From CAZWKQ01 sp964634005 (lineage in GTDB: Bacteria > Bacteroidota > Bacteroidia > Bacteroidales > JACABE01): a stretch of 64,000 nt of DNA. The notes under the pieces were generated by a model. It ran no database searches. It was not told where the DNA came from and worked only from the letters and a program-made list of their open reading frames with translations. Positions 52,800 through 61,307 of the stretch are shown piece after piece (the stretch's first letter is position 1; each line of letters begins with the position of its first letter). The translations under genes were made by a program, and so were the position numbers. The stretch lies in the NCBI GenBank assembly GCA_964634005.1, contig CAZWKQ010000004.1, positions 62,001 to 126,000 on the forward strand, written 5' to 3'.

Positions 52800-53276
52800 T
52801 TACTTGTATTCAGCAATAATATCTTTAACGCCGTCGGGAGAAACACGACCATAAACTTTCTCGCCGACAAGTACAACAGGTGCTAAACCACATGCACCTA
52901 CACATCTTAGGCAACTTAATGAAAATTTACCATCCGAAGAAGTTTCTCCGACAGCTATTTTCAGTTCACGTTTAAACTCGTCTAAAACTTTTTCTGCACC
53001 GCGTACATAGCAAGCAGTTCCCATACAAATAGAAATGGGATGTTCGCCTTTAGGTATCATAGTAAAGAATGAATAAAAAGTAACTACGCCATAAACGTGA
53101 GCAACCGAAATATTCAGTTCACGAGCTATAACTTCCTGAACTTCAGCAGGCAAATACCCGAAAGTTCCCTGAGTTTTATGTAGAACATTAATTAATTCAC
53201 CTTTATCATTATTGAAGGATTTGCAAATATCCTTTATCTGATTTATTTTTTCCTCTGATAATTTAAGATTAACCAT
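52800..53276 (-). CDS. hydC: Hydrogenase subunit HydC (NuoE-like, 2Fe-2S)
   Basis: Electron-transfer subunit of an NAD-linked [FeFe]-hydrogenase. 158 residues, thioredoxin-like NuoE fold. An N-terminal helical bundle (LINVLHKTQGTFGYLPAEV) precedes the 2Fe-2S site: CMGTACYVRG and LSCLRCVGACGLAPVV supply four Cys. Last gene of the operon, 23 bases after hydA, ending at a strong terminator. With HydA and HydB it should form the HydABC trimer that couples H2 to NADH and ferredoxin. Confidence 0.93.
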   Translation of the reverse strand: MVNLKLSEEKINQIKDICKSFNNDKGELINVLHKTQGTFGYLPAEVQEVIARELNISVAHVYGVVTFYSFFTMIPKGEHPISICMGTACYVRGAEKVLDEFKRELKIAVGETSSDGKFSLSCLRCVGACGLAPVVLVGEKVYGRVSPDGVKDIIAEYK

Positions 53277-53299
53277 AACAAGAAAATTTTAATTTTTTA

Positions 53300-55072
53300 T
53301 TACTCTTGAATAAATACTTCGTTACTTTTGTCAAAATAGTGAGTGTGAAGCAAATGATGCGATTTTTCGCTGCAAGGTTTGCCTAAGAATTCTTCGTACA
53401 ACTTAATGATAAAAGGATTTTCATGAGATTTACGGATAGGTTTACCTGCATCTTCACGATATATAGCTGCAGCACGTTCTTTCAATATGCTGCTATCGCC
53501 ATGATGATAAGGTTGTCCGCCTCCGCCTATACATCCACCCGGACATGCCATAATTTCTATAGCATGGAAATTTGACTTTCCGTCTCTTACGTCTTCGAGC
53601 AATTTACGAGCATTTCCTAAACCATGAGCTATACCGATATTCAGCGGCAATCCATCAAAATCAATAGTAGCACTGCGAATGCCATCCATTCCTCTTAATT
53701 CATTAAAATCGACCTTCTCGAGTTTTTTACCTGTATGCAATTCGTATGCTGTACGACATGCTGCTTCTATTACACCTCCGGTATTTCCGAATATAACAGC
53801 TGCTCCGGTAGATTCTCCCAATGGATTATCAAAATCTTCATCAGGTAAATTCAAAAAGTCAATATTGGCTTGTTTTATAAATTGCGCTAATTCACGAGTT
53901 GACAATGAAAAATCAACATCAGGATTACCATCTGTTTTAAATTCATCACGTTGACATTCGTACTTTTTAGCAAGACAAGGCATAATAGACACTACTACCA
54001 TATCTTTGCGGTTTACCCCGATTTTATCGGCAAAATAAGTTTTTGCAATAGCACCGAACATTTGCTGAGGTGATTTAGCAGTAGAAGGAACATCAAGCAT
54101 ATCGGGGAAGTTATGTTCAAAGAAATTTACCCAGCCCGGACAGCATGAAGTCAATATAGGTAATTTTACGTTTTTGTCTCCATTAAGGAACTTAGTTAAG
54201 CGACCGAGAAGTTCTGTGCCTTCTTCCATTATTGTGAGGTCAGCGGCAAAGTCAGTGTCAAAAACATACTTAAATCCAAGGCGTCTTAATGCAGCTACCA
54301 TCTTTCCGGTAACCAGAGTTCCGGGTTTCAGACCAAACTCTTCGCCCAAAGCAGCACGAACTGCAGGAGCTGTTTGAACAACTACAGTTTTCTTGCTATC
54401 GGCTAAAGCATTTATAATATTTCTTGTGTGATCAACTTCTGTTAATGCACCTGTAGGACAAACAGAAACACATTGACCGCAATAAGTACAAGGAGATTTT
54501 TCGAGATTCATTTCAAAAGCAGGAGCCACAACAGCAGTAAATCCACGATTAACTGCTGATAAAGCACCAACGGTTTGAACTTCGTTACACATCATTTCAC
54601 AACGACGACACATAATACATTTGTCAACGTCACGAATTATTGAAGGTGATGTATCAACTCTATAAGTTGATTTTTCTCCCTGATAAGGAATTTCGCGAAT
54701 GCCAAGCTTTTGAGCCATAGTTTGTAATTCACAATTTCCCGATTTTGCACATATTAAGCAATCAAAAGGATGATCGGACAACATAAGCTCTACTACGGTT
54801 CTTCTTGCATTTAACACTCTTATATTGTGAGTATTAACAACCATACCTTCGAAAACTTCAGTAGCACAAGCAGGAGCAAGATTTCTACGACCTTCGACTT
54901 CAACAACACAAACTCTGCAACCGCCCGGTTTGTTTTCAATTTTCATATCACCCAATTCGAAATAACACAAAGTAGGTATTTCAATCCCGATTTTACGTGC
55001 AGCTTTTAAAACGGTAGTACCTTTTTCTACTTCTACGGTTTTATTATCTATTGTTAATTTTATCATTTCCAT
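53300..55072 (-). CDS. hydA: [FeFe]-hydrogenase catalytic subunit HydA
   Basis: Makes or oxidises H2. 590 residues. An N-terminal 2Fe-2S ferredoxin domain (about 1-80; CYFELGD, GGCRVC, ACATEV), then the His-Cys 4Fe-4S segment (HPFDCLICAKSGNCELQ), two 4Fe-4S clusters (CIMCRRCEMMCNE; CTYCGQCVSVCPTG), and a complete H-cluster domain: TSCCPGWVNFFE, MPCLAKKYECQRDE, FGNTGGVIEAACR and MACPGGCIGGGGQP. The C-terminus has the usual YEEFLGKPCSEKSHHLLHTHY. All catalytic ligands are present. The domain order is that of trimeric bifurcating hydrogenases. The maturases HydE, HydF and HydG are not in the window. Confidence 0.96.
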   Translation of the reverse strand: MEMIKLTIDNKTVEVEKGTTVLKAARKIGIEIPTLCYFELGDMKIENKPGGCRVCVVEVEGRRNLAPACATEVFEGMVVNTHNIRVLNARRTVVELMLSDHPFDCLICAKSGNCELQTMAQKLGIREIPYQGEKSTYRVDTSPSIIRDVDKCIMCRRCEMMCNEVQTVGALSAVNRGFTAVVAPAFEMNLEKSPCTYCGQCVSVCPTGALTEVDHTRNIINALADSKKTVVVQTAPAVRAALGEEFGLKPGTLVTGKMVAALRRLGFKYVFDTDFAADLTIMEEGTELLGRLTKFLNGDKNVKLPILTSCCPGWVNFFEHNFPDMLDVPSTAKSPQQMFGAIAKTYFADKIGVNRKDMVVVSIMPCLAKKYECQRDEFKTDGNPDVDFSLSTRELAQFIKQANIDFLNLPDEDFDNPLGESTGAAVIFGNTGGVIEAACRTAYELHTGKKLEKVDFNELRGMDGIRSATIDFDGLPLNIGIAHGLGNARKLLEDVRDGKSNFHAIEIMACPGGCIGGGGQPYHHGDSSILKERAAAIYREDAGKPIRKSHENPFIIKLYEEFLGKPCSEKSHHLLHTHYFDKSNEVFIQE

Positions 55073-55085
55073 TTTTCAAAAATTA

Positions 55086-56879
55086 TTATTGAATACTAAT
55101 TGCATTAAACTTACATTTCTCCATACAAGCACCGCATTTAATACATATTTCCTGATTTATGTAATGGGCTAATTTTCTCTCTCCTGTGATAGCATTTACA
55201 GGACAATTTCTTGCACAAGCTGTACATCCTACACACTGCTCGGCATCAATAACGTATTGCATTAACGCTTTACATTGTCCCGAACGACATTTCTTAGTTG
55301 TAACATGTTCTACATACTCATCCCAAAAATTATCAAGAGTTGAAAGTACAGGATTGGGAGATGTTTGTCCAAGTCCACATAATGAAGCATCGCGGATAAC
55401 ATTACTTAAATTTTTTAATTTGTCAAGGTCTTCCATTGTACCTTTGCCCTGAGTTATGGTTTCAAGAATCTCATACAGGCGTTTATTTCCTATACGACAA
55501 GGAGTACATTTTCCGCACGATTCTTCAACTGTGAAATCAAGGTAGAATTTAGCAACTGAAACCATACAATCATCTTCATCCATAACAATCATACCACCGG
55601 AACCCATCATTGAGCCGGCAGCTATTAAGTTGTCGTAATCAATTGGAGTATCGAGATGTTTTTCGGTTAAACATCCGCCTGATGGACCTCCGGTTTGAAC
55701 AGCCTTAAATTTCTTTCCGTCTTTTATTCCGCCTCCTATTTCATAAATTACCTCTCTTAAAGTAATTCCCATAGGAACTTCTATTAAACCTACATTATTT
55801 ATTTTTCCGGCTAAAGCAAAAACTTTTGTACCTTTTGATTTTTCGGTTCCAATGGACGCAAACCAATCAGCACCTTTGTTTATAATTACGGGAACACTTG
55901 CAAAAGTTTCAACATTATTAACATTGGTAGGTTTTCCCAAATAACCCGATACTGAAGGGAAAGGAGGTTTAAATGTAGGCTCGCCTCTGCTTCCTTCCAT
56001 AGAGTGTATTAATGCAGTTTCTTCGCCACATACAAAAGCACCTGCACCATAACGTAATTCAATATCAAAACTGAAACCGCTGTCTAAAATATTTTCACCC
56101 AATAAACCGTATTCTCTTGCCTGATTTATGGCAATTTTTAATCTGTCAATTGCCAATGGATACTCGGCCCTGATATATACAAGACCTTTGCTGGCACCAA
56201 TTGCATAACCGCAAATAGCCATGGCTTCGATAACCGAATGAGGGTCTCCTTCAAGAATTGAACGATCCATAAAAGCACCGGGGTCGCCTTCATCAGCATT
56301 ACATACAACATATTTTTGATCAGCCTGCGATTTGCTTGTAATTTCCCATTTCAATCCTGTAGGAAATCCGCCGCCACCACGACCACGTAATCCCGATTTC
56401 TTAATAATATCGATGGTTTGTTGTGCATCCATTTCTGTCAATACTTTACCCAATGCCATATAACCATCACGTGCTATATATTCGTCAATATTTTCAGGAT
56501 CAATAAAACCACAATTTCTTAAAGCAATTCTCATTTGCTTTTTATAAAAGCCCATGTGCTTTGAATCGCTTATATGTTCTTTGTTTTTGGGGTCGGTGTA
56601 TAATAAACGTTCAACTTTTCTTCCCTTAATAACATGTTCTTCGATAATTTCTCTTGCATCAGATGGTTTTACTTCGGTATAAAAAGTATTATCTGGCATT
56701 ACTTTTACAATTGGACCTTTTTCGCAAAACCCGAAACATCCGGTCATAATAACCTGAACTTCTTTATCCAAACCTTTCTCTAAAACAATTTCTTTTAAAT
56801 TATCGCCTATAGTTTTACTAAGTGATGCATGGCAACCTGTACCTCCACATACAAGAAGATGCATTTTAAATTTTGCCAT
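55086..56879 (-). CDS. hydB: Hydrogenase subunit HydB (NuoF-like, FMN, NAD(H)-binding)
   Basis: NADH-oxidising and bifurcating flavoprotein subunit. 597 residues. N-terminal thioredoxin-like 2Fe-2S domain (about 1-85; CGGTGCHAS, TGCFGFCEKGP), NuoF core with NAD site GRGGGGFPTGLKWE and FMN region YVVCNADEGDPGAFMDR, the SLBB region, a 4Fe-4S site ESCGKCTPCRIG, and a C-terminal 2x[4Fe-4S] domain (CVGCTACARNCPVNA; CIKCGACMEKCKFNA). The extra domains at both ends distinguish HydB of trimeric hydrogenases from NuoF of complex I. It is 13 bases before hydA. Confidence 0.95.
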   Translation of the reverse strand: MAKFKMHLLVCGGTGCHASLSKTIGDNLKEIVLEKGLDKEVQVIMTGCFGFCEKGPIVKVMPDNTFYTEVKPSDAREIIEEHVIKGRKVERLLYTDPKNKEHISDSKHMGFYKKQMRIALRNCGFIDPENIDEYIARDGYMALGKVLTEMDAQQTIDIIKKSGLRGRGGGGFPTGLKWEITSKSQADQKYVVCNADEGDPGAFMDRSILEGDPHSVIEAMAICGYAIGASKGLVYIRAEYPLAIDRLKIAINQAREYGLLGENILDSGFSFDIELRYGAGAFVCGEETALIHSMEGSRGEPTFKPPFPSVSGYLGKPTNVNNVETFASVPVIINKGADWFASIGTEKSKGTKVFALAGKINNVGLIEVPMGITLREVIYEIGGGIKDGKKFKAVQTGGPSGGCLTEKHLDTPIDYDNLIAAGSMMGSGGMIVMDEDDCMVSVAKFYLDFTVEESCGKCTPCRIGNKRLYEILETITQGKGTMEDLDKLKNLSNVIRDASLCGLGQTSPNPVLSTLDNFWDEYVEHVTTKKCRSGQCKALMQYVIDAEQCVGCTACARNCPVNAITGERKLAHYINQEICIKCGACMEKCKFNAISIQ

Positions 56880-56896
56880 AATATTTCCTCCTATTT

Positions 56897-57295
56897 TTAT
56901 TTATTGTCAATAGTTTCGTAGTTGACAGGAATTATGCCATCAACCAGCTCATTATTCTTTATGTATTTTTCTATTATTTCATCGGCTTTTTTCTCGTTTA
57001 CGTAACCAAATACAACAGGATCTTGATTAGGCAACGTAACTTCAACTGTAGGTTCTGCATAACAATATCCCATACATCCTGTTTGAGTTACAACTGCTTC
57101 AATATTCCTTTTGTCAAGTTCTTCGATAAAATAATCCATAACTGTTTTTGCACCTGATGCAATTCCACAAGTTGCCATGGCAACTCTGATTTGAATTAAA
57201 CTTTCTGTTTTATCGCTTTTTTCTCTCAGGTTAATTTTTGAACTAAGCTCTTCTTTTATTTTTCTAAGCTCAGCTAATGATTTTACTTTTGTCAT
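56897..57295 (-). CDS. Thioredoxin-like 2Fe-2S protein (HndB-like)
   Basis: 132 residues. Small ferredoxin of the thioredoxin fold with MATCGIASGAKTVMDYF and TGCMGYCYAEPTVEV, the Cys pattern typical of the protein that accompanies HydB or HndC in [FeFe]-hydrogenase operons. Its N-terminal 35 residues are helical and charged. It probably carries electrons to HydB or is a fourth subunit; the precise role in this family is not settled. It is 17 bases before hydB. Confidence 0.85.
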   Translation of the reverse strand: MTKVKSLAELRKIKEELSSKINLREKSDKTESLIQIRVAMATCGIASGAKTVMDYFIEELDKRNIEAVVTQTGCMGYCYAEPTVEVTLPNQDPVVFGYVNEKKADEIIEKYIKNNELVDGIIPVNYETIDNK

Positions 57296-57317
57296 AATTT
57301 TCTCCTTTTGTAATTAT

Positions 57318-57866
57318 TTAATCTGAATAATTTATTGCACTTAAATTTTCATTTATCATTTCTTTTAAAAACTTTATCACTTTAGTCTGATTTATATCCA
57401 AATCTCCCAATACTTCTTTAATTTCCAGACTATCAAATTTATACTCGCTTATATTAGTTTTATGAACGTATATCCATCTTATATTTTGGTAAGAAGCAAC
57501 ATTCAAAACTACAACACCTGCAATATCGCCCATAATCGGTCTATCGATGTGATTATGCTGAAATACTGCCGTTACTTTAGTCCCCTTTCCTACTTCAGTA
57601 TCCAACGAAAAGTAACCACCTGCCAATTCTGCATTTTGCTTCAACAGAGGTAATCCTAAACCCACTTTTCTGGTAGTTCGTGTAGTGTAAAAAGGGTCTG
57701 TAACTTTTTCGACGTCTTCTTTGTTTATTCCTTTACCATCATCAGAAATTGTTATTGAATAAATATTATCGTCAACATCTTCAACCACTTCAATTGTTAC
57801 GGTTTTAGCTCCTGCTGAAACAGAATTTTGAACAATATCCAATATATGCAAAGATAATTCTTTCAA
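57318..57866 (-). CDS. Stand-alone GHKL ATPase in the hydrogenase operon (histidine-kinase-like)
   Basis: 182 residues. The first 110 form a HATPase_c domain: N box LDIVQNSVSAGAK, G1 DDGKGI, then TDPFYTTRTTRKVGLGLPLL with the G2 box. No HisKA dimerisation domain, no phosphoaccepting His and no sensor domain precede it. A 70-residue C-terminal tail is of unknown type. It lies 22 bases before the 2Fe-2S gene and 13 after the PHP gene. Such proteins act as anti-sigma-like kinases or as split kinases; which applies here is unknown. Confidence 0.8.
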   Translation of the reverse strand: MKELSLHILDIVQNSVSAGAKTVTIEVVEDVDDNIYSITISDDGKGINKEDVEKVTDPFYTTRTTRKVGLGLPLLKQNAELAGGYFSLDTEVGKGTKVTAVFQHNHIDRPIMGDIAGVVVLNVASYQNIRWIYVHKTNISEYKFDSLEIKEVLGDLDINQTKVIKFLKEMINENLSAINYSD

Positions 57867-57879
57867 TTAATTTTCCAAT

Positions 57880-58602
57880 TTAATTATTAAGTTTTTTTAA
57901 TGCGTAAGAAATTGATTTAAAATTAATTTCCTCTAATTGAAGAAGGTTGAATGTTTCTCCGACAGTATCAAGAAAATGTGAATCAGAGTTGTTTATAAAA
58001 CTGAATTTTTCGAGATACGGAAACTGCTCAATCATTTTCTCACGACTTGTGTTTTTTGAAATTTCAAAGGCATCAGCATCAATATCAAAGGGAACAAAAC
58101 CAAGTTGACTTATCAAGCTAAAGCGTTGTCTGTCGATATGTGCAGGAATAAATAAACCTCCTAAATTGTGCACAACGTCTGCTAATTCATCAATACTGAC
58201 ATTTAGTGCAGAAAAAAGAGATATATCTTCCTCTTCTAGTACATTTTCAGCCTCATCAACTATAAGCTGATAACCAAACCTTTGAACATCATTTTTAATG
58301 TTTGGTTGAATTTCATCAATAAATTTCTGAAAATCATCAAGACGACTCAAATCTTCAAAGAACGTTAAGCAATGAATTTCTTCTTTTGTTGTAATTTCGG
58401 CTCCGCAAACCACGTAAATTCCGTTCTTTTCACCAATTTCTTTAGTTATTCGGCATTGTTTAGTACTGTTATGGTCTGTAATTCCTATTATATCTATTTT
58501 CTTTTCTTTAGCTTTATTTATTATATTAATAGGGCTCATATCCAGTGAAGCACAGGGAGAAAGTACTGTATGAATATGAAAATCAGCCCTATAATGCTTC
58601 AT
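57880..58602 (-). CDS. PHP-domain phosphoesterase-like protein
   Basis: 240 residues. PHP metal-site motifs: RADFHIHTVLSPC near the start, GITDHNSTKQC, CGAEITTKEEIHCL, FIPAHIDRQRF and INNSDSHFLD. The fold belongs to metal-dependent phosphoesterases. The substrate is unknown; a nucleotide or a phosphorylated signalling partner is plausible in this context. It overlaps the DRTGG gene before it by 4 bases (ATGA), so translation is coupled. Confidence 0.85.
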   Translation of the reverse strand: MKHYRADFHIHTVLSPCASLDMSPINIINKAKEKKIDIIGITDHNSTKQCRITKEIGEKNGIYVVCGAEITTKEEIHCLTFFEDLSRLDDFQKFIDEIQPNIKNDVQRFGYQLIVDEAENVLEEEDISLFSALNVSIDELADVVHNLGGLFIPAHIDRQRFSLISQLGFVPFDIDADAFEISKNTSREKMIEQFPYLEKFSFINNSDSHFLDTVGETFNLLQLEEINFKSISYALKKLNN

Positions 58603-58934
58603 TTTGTCAATAAATTATAAAGTTCACCGGCAATTTCGAATGTGTTTTTATCGGTCCCTAAAATTGGAATCCCTTCAGTATTACTTTGTTGAGCAGTATC
58701 TTCGGCCGGTTTTAGCCCTTTTACTAGTATTACAGCCGATAATTCTTTTAAAGAGGCTATTGCCATAATATTTTTGTGAGTTTGAAGCGTTATCCAAATA
58801 CTGTCTTTTTCGGCATTTCCCATCACATCACTCAGCAAATCAGAAACATAAGCATTATTAACCTCTTTATTTAAGCCATCTTTACCCGAAAAAACCGTCA
58901 AATTTAGTTTATTCACAATATCTTTTACCAACAT
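58599..58934 (-). CDS. DRTGG-domain protein (second copy in the operon)
   Basis: 111 residues with the start at 58934 (MLVKDIVNKLN), one base after the stop of the hydrogenase-like gene. An upstream ATG at 58958 would overlap that gene by 23 bases and break the alignment with the paralogue at 60720 (MNVKEISDILN). DRTGG domains occur next to CBS domains and in phosphotransacetylase; they are thought to bind ligands or regulate. ILVKGLKPAEDTAQQ and GIPILGTDKNTFE are visible conserved parts. Role unknown. Confidence 0.78.
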   Translation of the reverse strand: MLVKDIVNKLNLTVFSGKDGLNKEVNNAYVSDLLSDVMGNAEKDSIWITLQTHKNIMAIASLKELSAVILVKGLKPAEDTAQQSNTEGIPILGTDKNTFEIAGELYNLLTK

Positions 58935-58935
58935 A

Positions 58936-60288
58936 TTATTTTGTTTTAAATTTATCACCCCAAATTCTTTTCATTTTAGCTATAGCTTCGTTTATTGTCA
59001 TACTTCCATTAATCTCCATAGTACGCTGTATAAAAATACAATCAGTAATATCTGCCCTTTTTAATACAATATCTTCAGCTAAAGTTTGGCAAGTTGGAGC
59101 TCCACATAATCCGCAATCAGTTTTTGGCAAATAAGTTAGTATTTCTCTTAACTTGCTCATTTTTTTAATGGCTTCCGACATATCTTCATCCAGTTTCAGC
59201 ATCGAACGAGGCATAATTTTCGAAACCATCATGTTATTTTTCAAGAAGTCGCTTATACTGCTTATTTGTCGGGCAGTTTCACCTGTTTTTGAATCTTCGT
59301 TACTCAATTCTTTTGCCCTGTTTTTAAGCCTTTCGACAGTAAGAAACCGATTACAACTTGTAAGAACGCCACCGGCACAACTTTCATCACAAGCTCTAAG
59401 CTCTAAAAAATCTATATCAGAAACTTCGTCACTTTCGAGTTTTTCCAAAAAATCAATTACATTGTGTATTTCATCAATAGCTAAAGCTCTGCCTTTTGCA
59501 TTATCTTTTTCTCCGTTGGTTAAACTCCACAAAATATTCTTCCCTTTGAGATTTTCAACATTTGGAATTGTACAATGCTGTTTATCTCTTTGTTTCAATT
59601 GTTTATAAATTTTGTTATATAAAAAATCGAGATTTATAACGCCGGTGATAGCCGATTTATCTTCACCTACGGGACTTTTTACAGCAGCAATTTTTGCTGC
59701 ACAAGGAGTTATATAAAAAATACCGATTTCACTTTCGTCAACTCCCTGATCCATAAGCAGTTTTTTATGAAATAACGCAGAGATATCCAAAGGCGATTTA
59801 AGTGGAATAAGATTATCAACCAATGCGGGAAACTTAACCTGAATCAGCCTTACTACCGACGGGCAAAAAGTTGATATTAAAGGTTTTATGGAAGGATTAT
59901 TATTTCGGTATATATCTATTGTTTCCAATAAAATATCTACAGTATGTTCTATTTCGAAAACATGAGTAAACCCTATTTCAAAAAGCACACTGTATATTTC
60001 GGTTGTTGTAATATTTTCGGGAAACTGTCCTGTAAGAACTGCAGGGACAAGGGCAATTCTGTAATTGTAATCGAAAATTTTGTTAAAATCATCATGTTCG
60101 ATATAAATGGCATTAACCGGACAAACCCTAAAACACTCACCACAATCAATACAGCGGTTTTCAAATAATACGGCTTTGCCATTCTTAACTCGAATAGCTT
60201 CTGTAGGACATACATTTATACAATGAGTACACCCTATACAGTTTGCCTCGCTTATTTTCAGTGCGTGATGAAAATATGGTTTATCCAT
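58936..60288 (-). CDS. Hydrogenase-like iron-sulfur protein with non-canonical H-cluster motifs
   Basis: 450 residues. Two 4Fe-4S clusters (C17-C20-C23-C27 and C46-C49-C52-C56), then a [FeFe]-hydrogenase large-subunit domain (about 70-330) with altered motifs: STFCPSVVRL for TSCCPxW, TPCAAKIAAVKSP for MPCxxKxxE, and RACDESCAGG for MACPGGCxxGGGQP. The Cys residues that would bind the cluster remain. A C-terminal Fe-S domain (about 385-425; DCGLCGAPTCQTLAEDI) is added. This matches the putative sensory hydrogenases found beside bifurcating hydrogenases. H2 sensing is inferred, not shown. It sits between an ATPase gene and a DRTGG gene with gaps of 1-3 bases. Confidence 0.85.
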   Translation of the reverse strand: MDKPYFHHALKISEANCIGCTHCINVCPTEAIRVKNGKAVLFENRCIDCGECFRVCPVNAIYIEHDDFNKIFDYNYRIALVPAVLTGQFPENITTTEIYSVLFEIGFTHVFEIEHTVDILLETIDIYRNNNPSIKPLISTFCPSVVRLIQVKFPALVDNLIPLKSPLDISALFHKKLLMDQGVDESEIGIFYITPCAAKIAAVKSPVGEDKSAITGVINLDFLYNKIYKQLKQRDKQHCTIPNVENLKGKNILWSLTNGEKDNAKGRALAIDEIHNVIDFLEKLESDEVSDIDFLELRACDESCAGGVLTSCNRFLTVERLKNRAKELSNEDSKTGETARQISSISDFLKNNMMVSKIMPRSMLKLDEDMSEAIKKMSKLREILTYLPKTDCGLCGAPTCQTLAEDIVLKRADITDCIFIQRTMEINGSMTINEAIAKMKRIWGDKFKTK

Positions 60289-60291
60289 ACT

Positions 60292-60708
60292 TTATTTATT
60301 TATTTTGACTACAATACGAACGTTTGTACCTATACCAACTTTACTGTCGATTTCCATAATATCGGCATTTTTCTTGATATTAGGAAGTCCCATACCTGCA
60401 CCAAAACCCATTTCTCTTACTTTGCTGCTTGCTGTAGAATACCCTTCCTGCATTGCAAGCGAAATATCGGGAATTCCCGGCCCTTCATCCACAACTTTCA
60501 ATTCGACTTCATCAGTTGTTATTTCAGCAAATATTTTTCCTTTATAAGCATGTGCAACAACATTTACCTCAGCCTCATACAAAGCAACTACTATCCTTTT
60601 TATTACAGCAGAATCAACATTAAGTTGTTTCAAAATTTTCTTTATCTGACTCGATGCATAACCTGCATTAGAAAAATCACCACCTTCTATTTGATATTCA
60701 AGTTGCAT
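60292..60708 (-). CDS. Anti-sigma-factor-like GHKL ATPase
   Basis: 138 residues with the start at 60708 (MQLEYQIEGGDFSNAG), 11 bases after the previous stop. An ATG at 60762 would overlap that gene by 43 bases. RsbW/SpoIIAB-type fold: N box RIVVALYEAEVNVVAHA, G1 VVDEGPGIPD, then MGFGAGMGLPNIKK. This type usually phosphorylates or sequesters a regulatory protein such as a sigma factor or its antagonist; no such partner is encoded here. It precedes the hydrogenase-like gene by 3 bases. Confidence 0.82.
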   Translation of the reverse strand: MQLEYQIEGGDFSNAGYASSQIKKILKQLNVDSAVIKRIVVALYEAEVNVVAHAYKGKIFAEITTDEVELKVVDEGPGIPDISLAMQEGYSTASSKVREMGFGAGMGLPNIKKNADIMEIDSKVGIGTNVRIVVKINK

Positions 60709-60719
60709 AAAATCAGATA

Positions 60720-61064
60720 TTAATAAATAGGCTTTATTCCATTCTGAAATAAAATCCCGCAAGTTTTAAACATAGAGTACTTGCATTCCAATAGTATTAT
60801 ACCATTCTCCTTTGCAAGCTGCTTTATATCTTCCGATATTTTTTTACCTCTAACATATATAATACATGAAATATCAGACATTTCGGCAGTTCTAATCGAT
60901 TGAATATTAACCAAACCGGTAATAAGCAATAAATTATTCGCTTTTACGGTCAATACATCACTCATCAAATCAGAAGCAAAAGCATATTCTACTTCATGAT
61001 ACAACATATTATCATCTCCATAATATACTGTATTCAATATGTCTGAAATTTCTTTTACATTCAT
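60720..61064 (-). CDS. DRTGG-domain protein (first gene of the hydrogenase operon)
   Basis: 114 residues, nearly one domain. N-terminal MNVKEISDILN, AFASDLMSDVL, ISCIIYVRGKKISED. It aligns over its length with the protein at 58599-58934 (FASDLMSDV against VSDLLSDVM), so the two are paralogues, probably from an old duplication. Three Cys residues near the C-terminus and middle could be redox-active but show no cluster motif. The promoter 20 bases upstream makes it the leading gene of the operon. Confidence 0.8.
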   Translation of the reverse strand: MNVKEISDILNTVYYGDDNMLYHEVEYAFASDLMSDVLTVKANNLLLITGLVNIQSIRTAEMSDISCIIYVRGKKISEDIKQLAKENGIILLECKYSMFKTCGILFQNGIKPIY

Positions 61065-61084
61065 TTATTATAATTATTTTTCTG

Positions 61085-61116
61085 CAAAATTAATCTCATT
61101 TTATTTAATAAACAAA
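61085..61116 (-). promoter_or_regulatory. Promoter of the hydrogenase operon
   Basis: Minus-strand -33 TTTG (61113-61116), 20-base spacer, -7 TAATTTTG (61085-61092). Both boxes exact. The predicted start is about 14 bases before the ATG at 61064. The nine following genes have gaps of at most about 25 bases, so one transcript may cover all ten. Confidence 0.78.
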
Positions 61117-61272
61117 TTTTATTGTTATTTAATTAACAATGTTATTAATTTAACAATACTTTGTTTTCAATTTTTATATTTATTTTAAATACAGATATTT
61201 ATAAACCTATCAAAAATAGATTTTAAAATTACACTTTTTTAAATTAAATGAATCAAAACAATGTTATTATAT

Positions 61273-61280
61273 TAACTTTG
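61273..61280 (+). promoter_or_regulatory. -7 promoter box of argS
   Basis: TAACTTTG matches TAnnTTTG, 27 bases before the argS ATG. No TTTG at -33. Confidence 0.55.
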
Positions 61281-61307
61281 CAGTCCGTATTTATTTTTTA
61301 ATTAAGT

